A DNA stretch of 64,000 nucleotides from an uncultured Alphaproteobacteria bacterium (GTDB lineage: Bacteria; Pseudomonadota; Alphaproteobacteria; HIMB59; GCA-002718135). Positions within the stretch are counted from its first letter, which is position 1, and every line of letters begins with the position of its first letter. The notes under the pieces were generated by a model. The model did no database searches, was not told the DNA's origin, and saw only the letters and a list, made by a program, of their open reading frames with translations. Positions 19,296 through 28,099 of the stretch are shown here, piece after piece. Where the stretch lies: NCBI GenBank assembly GCA_902574475.1, contig CACGNZ010000005.1, positions 1-64,000 of the forward strand, in the 5' to 3' direction. The position numbers and the translations under genes are program-made.

Positions 19296-19901
19296 TTACT
19301 TGGATAATTTAATTTTACTTTCAGTTTTTTTTATGAGTCTTTTAATGTTTTCTGTGTGTTTAAGATAAATAATTAAAGTTAAATAAATAAAGAAAATTAG
19401 AATATAAAAATTAAAATTAATAAAAATATAATAAGCTGGAGCTATTAAAATTCCAATTAAAGATCCAAGAGAAGAGTATTTACTTACAAAAGCAGTAACA
19501 AGCCATACCAATAAAAATAAAATTGCAATGTAAGGATTAAAACCAAATAAGAAGCCAATATACGTAGCCACTCCCTTTCCACCCTTGAATTTTAACCAAA
19601 CTGGATAGATATGACCTAAAATCGCAAAGTGACAGAGAAGTATTTTATTCAATAAAGAGATATCTTGAAAATACATTTGTAAAATGAGGAATGGAAGAAA
19701 GCCTTTAAAAATATCAAAACAAAGAACAATGAATGCTACAAATTTATTTCCTGTTCTTAAAACATTTGTTGCGCCTACATTTCCAGAACCAACCTTTCTA
19801 ATATCTCCCAAGCCAAATAATTTTGTAAAAATCAATGCAAAGGGTAATGATCCTATTACATAAAAAAATATGATTAATGATAAACTACTTACTAAAGTCA
19901 T
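19296..19901 (-). CDS. plsY: Glycerol-3-phosphate acyltransferase PlsY
   Basis: Inner-membrane enzyme that transfers an acyl group from acyl-phosphate to glycerol-3-phosphate, the first step of phospholipid synthesis. The 201-residue protein has five or more hydrophobic helices and the conserved loops GSGNVGATNVLR and FKGGKGVAT. Its partner PlsX is encoded at 52.9 kb in this window. The start overlaps the end of pyrB by 17 bases. pyrB-plsY-topA is a shortened form of the alphaproteobacterial pyrB-pyrC-plsY-dprA-topA order. Confidence 0.95.
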   Translation of the reverse strand: MTLVSSLSLIIFFYVIGSLPFALIFTKLFGLGDIRKVGSGNVGATNVLRTGNKFVAFIVLCFDIFKGFLPFLILQMYFQDISLLNKILLCHFAILGHIYPVWLKFKGGKGVATYIGFLFGFNPYIAILFLLVWLVTAFVSKYSSLGSLIGILIAPAYYIFINFNFYILIFFIYLTLIIYLKHTENIKRLIKKTESKIKLSK

Positions 19902-21030
19902 CTCTGTTTTTAATAATTAAGTCTAAGCATGCCATTCTTACTGCAACGCCCATAGCGACCTGTTCTTGTATTAAGCTCCTCGTGACGTCATCGGCAAGTT
20001 TTGAGTCTATTTCTACACCACGGTTCATTGGACCTGGATGCATAACGAAAGCATTTTTTTTAGCATATTTAAGTTTATTGTAATCTAATCCATACTTTTT
20101 AAAATAAGTCTTTTGATTAGGCATAATTTTTCCAACTATTCTCTCTTTTTGAATACGTAGCATCATAACAATATCACAATTTTGTAATCCCTTTTTCATT
20201 TCAGTATAAACATTCACAGGAAGTTTTTTTAAACTTTTTGGTAACCATTCCTTTGGACCAATAACATTTATTTTTGCACCTAACTTTGAGAGAATGATTA
20301 TGTTTGATCGTGCAACGCGGCTATGTAAAATATCGCCGCATATAGCTATTTTTAATTTTGAAAAATTTTCAAATTTATTTTTTATAGTAAGTGCATCTAA
20401 TAACGCTTGTGTAGGGTGTTCATGACTTCCATCACCAGCGTTAATTACAGAGGCATCAACTGATTCAGAAATTTTTTTACTAATTCCTTCCTCCGGATGT
20501 CTCACAATTAAGACGTCTGGATTCATTGAATTAATAGTAGTCATAGTATCGAGTAAGGTTTCACCTTTATTTATAGAACTATCTTTTACCACTACATTAA
20601 TGAGATCTGCTCCTAACCTTTTAGCAGCAACTTCAAAACTTGTTCTTGTTCTTGTTGAATCTTCAAAGAAAAGATTAAATATTGTTCTCCCCTCTAGAAC
20701 ATTTATTTTTTTAATTTTCCTTTTATTAAAAGATATATATTTTTTAGATTCATCTAAGATGTGCTTAATTTCTTTCTTGGTTAAGTCAGCTGTTTCTACT
20801 AAATGAGTTTTTTTAAAAATATTTTTTGTTCGTTTTAATTTTATATTTGTTTTTGAAGAAATTGATGAATAATATTTTAAAGCTATATTTTCTGCATCTT
20901 TAAGAATTTTTGAACCTGTAGATGATCTGATCGCTTTTAATTTAGGCAATTTGACTTTCATTTGCCAATATTTCGAATTTTCTCTTTTATATAATTTTAT
21001 ATGTCCTGATTTTAGTAGTTTTGAATTCAT
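19885..21030 (-). CDS. pyrB: Aspartate carbamoyltransferase with integrase-like N-terminal extension
   Basis: Pyrimidine synthesis enzyme joining carbamoyl phosphate and aspartate. From about residue 70 the protein is standard PyrB: ADLTKKEIKHIL, carbamoyl-phosphate motif FFEDSTRTRTSFE, then GDGSHEHPTQALLD and HPGPMNRGVEID. The first roughly 65 residues are extra. They contain HIKLYKRENSKYWQMKVKLP and then a StGxK...DAEN...A segment, resembling the arm-type DNA-binding domain of phage tyrosine recombinases. No ATG, GTG or TTG lies near the expected PyrB start, so translation must begin in the extension or at a rare codon. I use the ATG at 21030; a TTG at 21039 is also in frame. Confidence 0.9.
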   Translation of the reverse strand: MNSKLLKSGHIKLYKRENSKYWQMKVKLPKLKAIRSSTGSKILKDAENIALKYYSSISSKTNIKLKRTKNIFKKTHLVETADLTKKEIKHILDESKKYISFNKRKIKKINVLEGRTIFNLFFEDSTRTRTSFEVAAKRLGADLINVVVKDSSINKGETLLDTMTTINSMNPDVLIVRHPEEGISKKISESVDASVINAGDGSHEHPTQALLDALTIKNKFENFSKLKIAICGDILHSRVARSNIIILSKLGAKINVIGPKEWLPKSLKKLPVNVYTEMKKGLQNCDIVMMLRIQKERIVGKIMPNQKTYFKKYGLDYNKLKYAKKNAFVMHPGPMNRGVEIDSKLADDVTRSLIQEQVAMGVAVRMACLDLIIKNRDDFSK

Positions 21031-21064
21031 ATGTGTCAATAATGTGTAAGTATGTGTAAACTAA
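21031..21064 (-). repeat. Three direct ATGTGT repeats upstream of pyrB
   Basis: On the plus strand ATGTGT occurs at 21031, 21042 and 21052, each followed by C/A-A residues, giving a 10-11 base period, one helical turn. They fill the gap between the ruvX stop and the pyrB start. They could be an operator or remnants of recombinase arm-type sites, in keeping with the integrase-like start of the adjoining protein. No function is shown. Confidence 0.45.
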
Positions 21065-21068
21065 TTTA

Positions 21069-21527
21069 TTAATTATTTCTATATCTATCTAAATATCCTT
21101 GTAAGATATAAGCAGCCGATTGCTGATCAAGTTTACCTTTTATCTTTGTTTTACTTAAATCAGCTTTTCTCATTTCTTTAAAAATTACATCAGATGAAAA
21201 TCTTTCATCCCAAAGAGCCGTAGGTTTTTTAAAAAAGGTTTGGAGATTATTATTAAAATCTCGTACTAATTGACTTTGTTTATTTTCACTATTATCCATG
21301 CTAATTGGCAGACCAAGAATAAATCCACCAATTTCATACTCTTTCAAAATATCTTTCAAGATGATCAAATCTTTATTAGTGCCTTTTCTTTGAATAATTG
21401 AAAGCGGTGTAGCGATTATTTTCGATCTATCACTTACTGCAACTCCAATCGTTTTAGTGCCTAGGTCTAGACCTACAAGTATTTGTGATGTATTAAGACC
21501 ATCGATTAAATTATTTTGATCATTCAT
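21069..21527 (-). CDS. ruvX: RuvX/YqgF family RNase H-fold protein
   Basis: Putative Holliday junction resolvase, or the nuclease that matures 16S rRNA 5' ends, as YqgF is now regarded. The 152-residue protein has LVGLDLGTKTIGVAVSD with the acidic first strand, LGLPISMDNSENKQS in the middle, and DERFSS followed by DQQSAAYILQGYLD at the end. I chose the ATG at 21527 (MNDQNNLID); the frame extends 39 bases upstream into the divergent gatC. ruvX and gatC are divergent and only 17 bases apart. Confidence 0.9.
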   Translation of the reverse strand: MNDQNNLIDGLNTSQILVGLDLGTKTIGVAVSDRSKIIATPLSIIQRKGTNKDLIILKDILKEYEIGGFILGLPISMDNSENKQSQLVRDFNNNLQTFFKKPTALWDERFSSDVIFKEMRKADLSKTKIKGKLDQQSAAYILQGYLDRYRNN

Positions 21528-21544
21528 ATAATGGAGCTCATAAA

Positions 21545-21832
21545 TTGAAGATTGATAAAAATACAATAAATAAAATTGCTCGTCTATCTAGAATAAAGTT
21601 AGATGATAAAGAATCTGAAGATTATATTAAGGATCTTAATTCCATTTTAGACTGGGTTGAGCAATTAAATGAAGTAAATACTGAGAATGTAGAACCGTTA
21701 AGTAATATATCATCATCGATATTACCTAAAAGAGAAGATGTATCTAAAGATACGAATTCAAGTGAGGAAATTCTTGAAAATGCCCCTGATAAACTTGAAG
21801 GATTTTTTGCTGTACCAAAGGTGGTAGAATAA
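21545..21832 (+). CDS. gatC: Asp/Glu-tRNA amidotransferase subunit C
   Basis: Small scaffold subunit of GatCAB, which converts Glu-tRNA(Gln) (and often Asp-tRNA(Asn)) to the amidated form. The 95 residues match family length, with INKIARLSRIKL and a C-terminal FFAVPKVVE. The start is TTG at 21545, supported by GGAG nine bases upstream (21532-21535); no in-frame ATG would preserve the first helix. The stop overlaps the gatA start (TAATG). Confidence 0.92.
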   Translation: MKIDKNTINKIARLSRIKLDDKESEDYIKDLNSILDWVEQLNEVNTENVEPLSNISSSILPKREDVSKDTNSSEEILENAPDKLEGFFAVPKVVE

Positions 21833-23256
21833 TGTCTAAATCATCTTTGAAACAAACATTACAAGATCTCGAGTCAAAAAAAATATCAATACGAGAATTA
21901 AATCAGGATTATTTAAAAAGAATTAAGGAAAAAGAAAATTTAAATGTCTTTATTCATTTTAGTGAAGATAATATTTTAAAGCAGATTGATAATTTAGAGA
22001 AAGATAATTCAACAAAAAAATTAAAAGGCATTCCTATTGCAATAAAGGATCTATTTTGTACTAAAAGTATGCCTACAACCGCAGCTTCAAAGATTTTACA
22101 AAATTTTAACCCAACTTATGAATCATTTGTTACGCAAAAATTATTAGATGAAGGATCTATTTTTATTGGTAAGACAAATCTAGACGAGTTTGCTATGGGA
22201 TCCGCTACTAATACAAGTTTTTTTGGAAATACAATAAATCCTTTATCAAAAGAGAATGAGCCCTTAGCTCCTGGAGGATCTTCTGGAGGTTCTGCGGCGG
22301 CAGTCGCTGCAGATTTATGTTTAGGTGCCACAGGAACAGATACAGGTGGATCAATAAGGCAGCCAGCTAGCTTTTGTGGTGTTGTAGGTATTAAGCCAAC
22401 ATATGGCTTATGTTCACGTTGGGGTATAGCTGCATTCGCATCGAGTTTAGATCAAGCAGGAATTTTTTCTCATAATGTTGAAGATGCATCAATATTATTA
22501 CAATCAATTGCTGGATTTGATCAAAGAGATAGTACAAGCGCTAAAGTAGATATCCCAAATTATTTTGAAAATTTAGACGATGACCTAAATGGAAAAACTG
22601 TTGGTATACCAAAAGAGTATTCTATTGATGGTACACCAATGGAAATTAGTCAGATATGGGAAGATGCTATCAAAGTTTTAGAAAAAAAAGGTGTTGAAGT
22701 TAAAAATATTTCACTGCCTCATACTAAATATGCACTTCCTACTTATTACATAATCGCTCCTGCTGAAGCTTCCTCAAACTTAGCTCGATATGATGGAGTA
22801 AAATATGGTTTTAGATCTGATGAAATTGATTCTCTGGATGCAATGTATGAAAATACAAGAGCTCAAGGTTTTGGAAGAGAAGTAAAAAGAAGAATTTTAA
22901 TAGGAACATATGTTTTATCTGCTGGATATTATGATGCATATTATCTTAAAGCACAAAAAGTCAGAAAATTAATTGCAGATGATTTTAATAAAGCTTTTAA
23001 AGAATGTGATTTTATAGTTACTCCTACTGCACCAAGTGCTGCATTTCCCTTAAATGAAAAACAGAGTGATCCTATCAAAATGTATTTAAATGATGTGTTT
23101 ACGGTACCTGCTTCTTTAGCGGGCCTACCAGGTATTTCAATTCCTTTTGGAAAAGATAAAAATAATTTACCACTAGGTATTCAAATTTTAGGAAAACACT
23201 TTGACGAACAACAAGTTTTTAATGTTGCCCTATCTCTAGAAAGATCATATGAATAA
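21832..23256 (+). CDS. gatA: Asp/Glu-tRNA amidotransferase subunit A
   Basis: Amidase subunit that releases ammonia from glutamine. The 474-residue protein has the amidase signature. The catalytic lysine is in PIAIKDLFCT, and the serine-rich loop GGSSGGSAAAVAAD is followed by GTDTGGSIRQPASFCG with the cis-Ser and nucleophile Ser. It overlaps gatC by one base and gatB by 8. The complete set implies there is probably no glutaminyl-tRNA synthetase. Confidence 0.96.
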   Translation: MSKSSLKQTLQDLESKKISIRELNQDYLKRIKEKENLNVFIHFSEDNILKQIDNLEKDNSTKKLKGIPIAIKDLFCTKSMPTTAASKILQNFNPTYESFVTQKLLDEGSIFIGKTNLDEFAMGSATNTSFFGNTINPLSKENEPLAPGGSSGGSAAAVAADLCLGATGTDTGGSIRQPASFCGVVGIKPTYGLCSRWGIAAFASSLDQAGIFSHNVEDASILLQSIAGFDQRDSTSAKVDIPNYFENLDDDLNGKTVGIPKEYSIDGTPMEISQIWEDAIKVLEKKGVEVKNISLPHTKYALPTYYIIAPAEASSNLARYDGVKYGFRSDEIDSLDAMYENTRAQGFGREVKRRILIGTYVLSAGYYDAYYLKAQKVRKLIADDFNKAFKECDFIVTPTAPSAAFPLNEKQSDPIKMYLNDVFTVPASLAGLPGISIPFGKDKNNLPLGIQILGKHFDEQQVFNVALSLERSYE

Positions 23257-24724
23257 TTTAATAAAAGGTGAAAAGCATGATTGGGAAATGGTCATAGGTC
23301 TTGAAATACATGCTCAGGTAAAATCAAACTCTAAATTATTTTCTTCATCGTCTACAAAATTCGGCTCATCACCAAATAGCCAAGTATCTTTAGTTGATGC
23401 TGCTATGCCAGGAATGTTGCCAGTAATTAATAAGTATTGTGTAGAACAGGCAGTAAGAACTGGAGTTGGTTTAAATGCTAAAATAAATAATTATTCAGTA
23501 TTCGATAGAAAAAATTACTTTTATGCTGATCTCCCACAAGGATATCAAATTAGCCAGTATAAATATCCAGTCGTTGGTGAAGGAAAGGTTACAATTGATT
23601 TTAAAGATGGAACATCAAAGGATATTAGAATTGTAAGATTACATTTAGAACAAGATGCAGGTAAAAGTTTACATGATCAAAATCCATCAAAAACATATGT
23701 AGATCTAAATAGATCTGGTGTTGCTTTAATGGAAATTGTTAGTGAGCCTGACATTAGAACACCTGACGAAGCTGGAATGTATATATCCAAAATCAGATCA
23801 ATTTTAATGTATTTAGATACATGTGATGGCAATATGCAAGAGGGCTCTTTAAGAGCTGATGTAAATATTTCAGTAAGAAAACCTGGTGATGAATATGGTA
23901 CTCGTTGTGAAATTAAAAACTTAAACTCTATAAAGTTTATTAAACAGGCTATTAATTATGAAGCAAAACGACAAATAGAAATATTGGAGTCTGGTGGTTC
24001 TATAGAGCAAAATACCATGCTTTTTAATACATCTACAGGTAAAACTAGACCAATGAGAAATAAAGAAGAAGCACATGATTATAGATATTTTCCTGATCCA
24101 GATTTGCTACCACTAGAAATTTCTCAAGAAGAAATAGAAGAAATTAAATCATCAATTCCAGAACTACCAGATGAGTTAAAAAATAAATTTATTAAGATTT
24201 ATAAATTATCTAACTATGATGCCTCAGTTTTAACTGCAGACAAACAAACTTCTGATTATTTTAATAAATCGATTAATTCAGATCCAGAATTAAAAAATCA
24301 TGCAAAAATCATTGTGAATTGGATTACATCTGAATTATTTTCTTTATTAAATAAAAATAATTTTGAACTTATAAACTCTCCAGTACCACCAGAAAATTTA
24401 GGACAACTTGTTAAGTTGATTTGTACAAATGAAATTTCCGGTAAAATTGCTAAAGAAGTATTGGAAGATATGTTTTCTACAAAAAAATCTGCTAGAGAAA
24501 TTGTTGATAAGAAAGGATTAAAACAAGTAACAGATCAGGGAGAAATAGAAAAAGTAATAGATGAGGTCATTGCAGATAACCAAAAAATGGTCGAACAATA
24601 TCTTGATGGCAAAGATAAGTTACTTGGATTTTTTGTTGGTCAAGCAATGAAATTAACTAAAGGTAAGGCTAATCCAAAAATATTAAATGATATTTTAAAA
24701 GAAAAATTAAATAAAAAAGATTAA
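23249..24724 (+). CDS. gatB: Asp/Glu-tRNA amidotransferase subunit B
   Basis: Kinase/transamidase subunit that activates the misacylated tRNA. The 491 residues include the N-terminal GLEIHAQVKSNSKLFS, the cradle motif FDRKNYFYADLPQGYQISQ, and EAHDYRYFPDPDL. A C-terminal YqeY-like tail ends in KLTKGKANPKILNDIL. The last 18 bases overlap the convergent small membrane-protein gene. Confidence 0.96.
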   Translation: MNNLIKGEKHDWEMVIGLEIHAQVKSNSKLFSSSSTKFGSSPNSQVSLVDAAMPGMLPVINKYCVEQAVRTGVGLNAKINNYSVFDRKNYFYADLPQGYQISQYKYPVVGEGKVTIDFKDGTSKDIRIVRLHLEQDAGKSLHDQNPSKTYVDLNRSGVALMEIVSEPDIRTPDEAGMYISKIRSILMYLDTCDGNMQEGSLRADVNISVRKPGDEYGTRCEIKNLNSIKFIKQAINYEAKRQIEILESGGSIEQNTMLFNTSTGKTRPMRNKEEAHDYRYFPDPDLLPLEISQEEIEEIKSSIPELPDELKNKFIKIYKLSNYDASVLTADKQTSDYFNKSINSDPELKNHAKIIVNWITSELFSLLNKNNFELINSPVPPENLGQLVKLICTNEISGKIAKEVLEDMFSTKKSAREIVDKKGLKQVTDQGEIEKVIDEVIADNQKMVEQYLDGKDKLLGFFVGQAMKLTKGKANPKILNDILKEKLNKKD

Positions 24725-25036
24725 GCGTAAAGAATAGCATCGATAAGCAACAATTATAAAAGTTAAAACTATCCAAATAATATTTCCATTATAATTTTCT
24801 GCCGATCTCCAAATTCCTATTGAAATAAAAATTGTCCATAAAAAAATAATAATTTTAGAAAATAAGGTCAGATTATTAAAGTTAAGAAAGGGTATTTGAG
24901 TTAATAAGTTACTTGAATTGAAAAAATATATTTCTAAATTGAAAAGTATGAGTAATACAATTCCATTAAGCAACTCACCAATTAGCCAGTATGATTTCCA
25001 AAGCTTAATATTTCCATTAAAAAAATCTTTTATCAT
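24707..25036 (-). CDS. Small membrane protein of unknown function
   Basis: 109 residues with about three hydrophobic helices, near residues 18-38, 60-78 and 85-100. The polar motif SIGIWRSAENYNGNIIW lies between the last two. I do not know its function. It is 53 bases downstream of the VTC-domain gene on the same strand, so it may be the last gene of that cassette, or an independent gene convergent with gatB. Confidence 0.6.
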   Translation of the reverse strand: MIKDFFNGNIKLWKSYWLIGELLNGIVLLILFNLEIYFFNSSNLLTQIPFLNFNNLTLFSKIIIFLWTIFISIGIWRSAENYNGNIIWIVLTFIIVAYRCYSLRLIFFI

Positions 25037-25089
25037 TTAACAATCATCTATTTTTTTATTTGCAACTAAAGTCAACACCATTAAATTAA

Positions 25090-25689
25090 TTATCTTATAT
25101 TTAATGTTTTATAGCCACGACAATACTTAGATAAACGTGTTCTTTGAAATGGAAAATTATTAAGTAATTCATCTATTGATTTAAAAATACTCGTTTTTAT
25201 TTCGACTGATATTATATCATCTTTATGATAAATATTTGATGAACTAGCATAATTTAAATATTCAATATTATAATCTATTGTTATTCTTTCTTCTAAAACT
25301 TTATAATATTCTCTATTATAACGCACTGTTAATTTTGGAAAACATTTCCCATACTGTAAGTCTGTATAGCCTACAGATTTGATTTCATTAAAAACTTGCG
25401 GTTCTATTCTTGTAAAATTTTTGTATCTTCCTTCAATTGAAGATATTTTGATCTCTAAATTAAATTTTTGTTTATCTATTATTGGATAACTTCTTACTCT
25501 TATTTTTTTTCTAGGTGAGCAACCCTCCTCAGAATCTGCGTACATTTGTGACTTATAGTTATCAAAATATAAACTCTCAATCTTTCTTTGTGGAAAGATA
25601 GATATCGCACCTTGCATTTTCATCCATGCCTTAAAATCATCAATTTGATTTCTATTAATTAGTAATTTTTCTTCAATTCTAAATGTCAT
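25090..25689 (-). CDS. VTC-domain protein (polyphosphate polymerase-like)
   Basis: 199-residue soluble domain of the CYTH/VTC tunnel fold, the catalytic fold of eukaryotic vacuolar polyphosphate polymerase. The inward-facing charged pattern is present: RIEEK (residues 4-8), SLYFDN (39-44), KKIRVR (61-66), EIK (79-81), VRYNRE (122-127), TID near 139, VEIK (162-165) and SKYCRGY (187-193). No membrane segment, so it probably works with the DUF4956 membrane protein two genes upstream. It overlaps the CotH-like gene by 11 bases. Polymerisation of phosphate is inferred from the fold; bacterial members of this neighbourhood are poorly characterised as far as I know. Confidence 0.82.
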   Translation of the reverse strand: MTFRIEEKLLINRNQIDDFKAWMKMQGAISIFPQRKIESLYFDNYKSQMYADSEEGCSPRKKIRVRSYPIIDKQKFNLEIKISSIEGRYKNFTRIEPQVFNEIKSVGYTDLQYGKCFPKLTVRYNREYYKVLEERITIDYNIEYLNYASSSNIYHKDDIISVEIKTSIFKSIDELLNNFPFQRTRLSKYCRGYKTLNIR

Positions 25690-28099
25690 TTAAATTTTTA
25701 ATATGTATTTTTGAACCATCATCAGAAGAATAAATTTTAGAAGTAGAATTTAATTTCTTACACTCTAAGTTTTGAATTTCAATAAATCCTCCAGAAAATT
25801 CTTGTTTTTTTGAAAAAGCTTCTGCACATATATCTGAATTAATGATCTTAGCCTTATTAACATTTACAGAACTAAAATCTTTAGATGCTATTCCCATATT
25901 AGATTTATTTATTAATATATTGTCAATATAGACATTAGAATTTTCCCCAACTGAAACACCTTTATCTCCACATTCAAATATATCTACTTTTTCAATTCTA
26001 TATTTGCCATATGAAAAATCTATGCAATCATTTTTAGAATTTTTAATATTAATATCATTAATATTTATATTTGAAAAATCAGCATCTAATGCATCACCTA
26101 AAGTATTAATTATTTCTATTGAATTTAAACTTCCATTACTTCTAACAAAGTTAAGTGAATCCTCACATGCAGCATTTTCTACAGAGATATTTAAGTTTTT
26201 AAATTTAATATCAAAGAAGTTTAAACATCCTGTTAAACCATTTGAGTCTCTTGGGAAAATATTCTCTTTAGAATTATTTATTGAAAAATCATGAAATTTA
26301 ATATTCCAATTATTCAAATTACCGCCCTGAAACATAAGTTTATCATAAAGATTATATTTATTGATTATTATATTTTTATTTAACAAATCAATTTCTAAAT
26401 CCATATTTCCAAAAGAAATCAATTTGGTTTTTTGGTTTATTTTGGTAATTTTTTTATCGTCATTAGTAAAAATTATATTTTTAAAAGATTTATCAATATA
26501 TTTTTTTTCTTTCATCTGATTAAGATTACCCATAAAGATTAAATCATTACCATAACTATCTTTTAACTCCTGCTCTATAGATTTAGTTTTATCTTTTAAA
26601 CCTAACTTTATAAATTTACATTTATTCATATTTAAATCACAAATTTGATATTTGTTTTTTTTATAATCACCAAAAAGATATTTAATCTTTAAATCTTGAA
26701 TTGAATCTTTTAATTGAATTATCTTATTACCGGCAAATGGTTCTGATTTATTAAATCTATCTATTGGAATTTTTTGAAGTGTTAATAAATTTGATTTAAT
26801 ATTATCAATAACTTTTCTAAGGACTTCTTTACTTATATATAATCCTCTTTCATCTAATTTATTATATACTTTATTAAAATCTAAGTTATCTATTAATTGT
26901 AAAGCCTCTTTTGAACCTTTTCTTGCAGATAAGGGAATAATATAATCTTTATGATTTTCATGACCCCAACTAAAGTAAATATATTCTTTTATATTTATTA
27001 AATTGGATCTTTTAATAAGTTTATTTTTTTCATCTATGAGTACTTTTTCAGTTGGTGTAAAGCCATCATAATAAATTGGATAGAAAATATTTGAGACGGG
27101 ATCATAATAAAATCTTCTATTCCCAATAGATAAACTATGAGGAAAACCAATCCCCCAGACTAAAGCATCATATACTGGAAATAATTTAAAAGAGTTTGAT
27201 AAAAAAGAATTATTTAAACTTGTATGGTAATCTATTACGTTTGTATTCTTATCACTGTAAAAATGATTAGCAAAATTTAAAATTTCCAAACCTCTAGACG
27301 CTACGTGAAAATTATAATTATTTAATTCAGCCCATTTTCCATTTGTCATTCTATGCTTGATTAATCCAGCAGTTATTATATCTGGATATTTAAAAATAAA
27401 TCTTTCATCTCCCTCATATATAGGACCTTCTATAAGAGCATTATTTTCTAAAAATTCCTTAACAATTTTTTCTTGAAATATTAATCTTGTTAATTCATTA
27501 TTATATAAAACATTTACATAAGTTGATCTTGGGGCAAGAATTTTCATTTCTTCTAAAATTGTAGTTGTCAATATTTCATTTCCGTTATTTCTAGTTTCTG
27601 GTCTTAATAAAAGAAACTTTGTTATTCCAAAAATATGACCTTCTTTCAAACGAACATTTAAACTTGGCAAATCATATATAAATCTATTTCCTTTTCTAAA
27701 ACTAACATGATGATCCGTTAAGTCTCCATGAGGCCTAACTATGGCTTTAAGCTTACATTCAATATTAGTATTAGTTTTTAGAATTAAGATTGCATCTATG
27801 CTGTTTTCGTTGAGATAAGATCCATTTTTTTCTCTTGAGATTTGATTTTCTAATAATAATTTTTTCCATTTTCTTTGGTCAGGAATATCTAATTTTAAAT
27901 CAAAATTTTTAAAATTATTAGGATTAAGTTCTTTGCCTACGCTATATGGAAGGGTATTACAATTCTTAATATTTAAATCTGATTTTATATAATTAGGACT
28001 TTGTTGGCTTATATTAAATAAAATAATTATACATAAGAATAAAAATAAAGAGGCAATTATCTTAGATATATTTTTATAATATAGTAGTTTTTTTATCAT
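25679..28099 (-). CDS. CotH-like kinase-fold protein fused to a beta-helix
   Basis: 806-residue protein, apparently membrane-anchored outside the cytoplasm. There is one helix near residues 12-30. A CotH-like region (about 60-420) shows IVRPHGD, FGITKFLLLRPE, LTRLIFQEKIVKEFLEN and the catalytic-type segment SIGNRRFYYDP (near 325-335) then PIYYDG. CotH proteins are atypical kinases that phosphorylate proteins, or structural relatives of these. From about 590 to 790 comes a repetitive hydrophobic/Asn pattern (NININDINIKNSKNDCIDFS, FECGDKGVSVGENSNVYIDN) typical of a right-handed parallel beta-helix. I chose the ATG at 28099, which overlaps the DUF4956 stop (TGATG). The substrate is unknown, and some CotH acidic residues seem replaced by YYD. 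Confidence 0.78.
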   Translation of the reverse strand: MIKKLLYYKNISKIIASLFLFLCIIILFNISQQSPNYIKSDLNIKNCNTLPYSVGKELNPNNFKNFDLKLDIPDQRKWKKLLLENQISREKNGSYLNENSIDAILILKTNTNIECKLKAIVRPHGDLTDHHVSFRKGNRFIYDLPSLNVRLKEGHIFGITKFLLLRPETRNNGNEILTTTILEEMKILAPRSTYVNVLYNNELTRLIFQEKIVKEFLENNALIEGPIYEGDERFIFKYPDIITAGLIKHRMTNGKWAELNNYNFHVASRGLEILNFANHFYSDKNTNVIDYHTSLNNSFLSNSFKLFPVYDALVWGIGFPHSLSIGNRRFYYDPVSNIFYPIYYDGFTPTEKVLIDEKNKLIKRSNLINIKEYIYFSWGHENHKDYIIPLSARKGSKEALQLIDNLDFNKVYNKLDERGLYISKEVLRKVIDNIKSNLLTLQKIPIDRFNKSEPFAGNKIIQLKDSIQDLKIKYLFGDYKKNKYQICDLNMNKCKFIKLGLKDKTKSIEQELKDSYGNDLIFMGNLNQMKEKKYIDKSFKNIIFTNDDKKITKINQKTKLISFGNMDLEIDLLNKNIIINKYNLYDKLMFQGGNLNNWNIKFHDFSINNSKENIFPRDSNGLTGCLNFFDIKFKNLNISVENAACEDSLNFVRSNGSLNSIEIINTLGDALDADFSNININDINIKNSKNDCIDFSYGKYRIEKVDIFECGDKGVSVGENSNVYIDNILINKSNMGIASKDFSSVNVNKAKIINSDICAEAFSKKQEFSGGFIEIQNLECKKLNSTSKIYSSDDGSKIHIKNLNDI

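Noticed and set aside
21031-21064. CRISPR-like repeat array
   Set aside because: The unit is only six to eight bases with a 10-11 base period; no spacers or cas genes. No CRISPR array was seen anywhere in the window.
26004-26294. Plus-strand ORF of 96 residues opposite the beta-helix region
   Set aside because: Explained by the repetitive strand pattern of the coding gene; no start signals.
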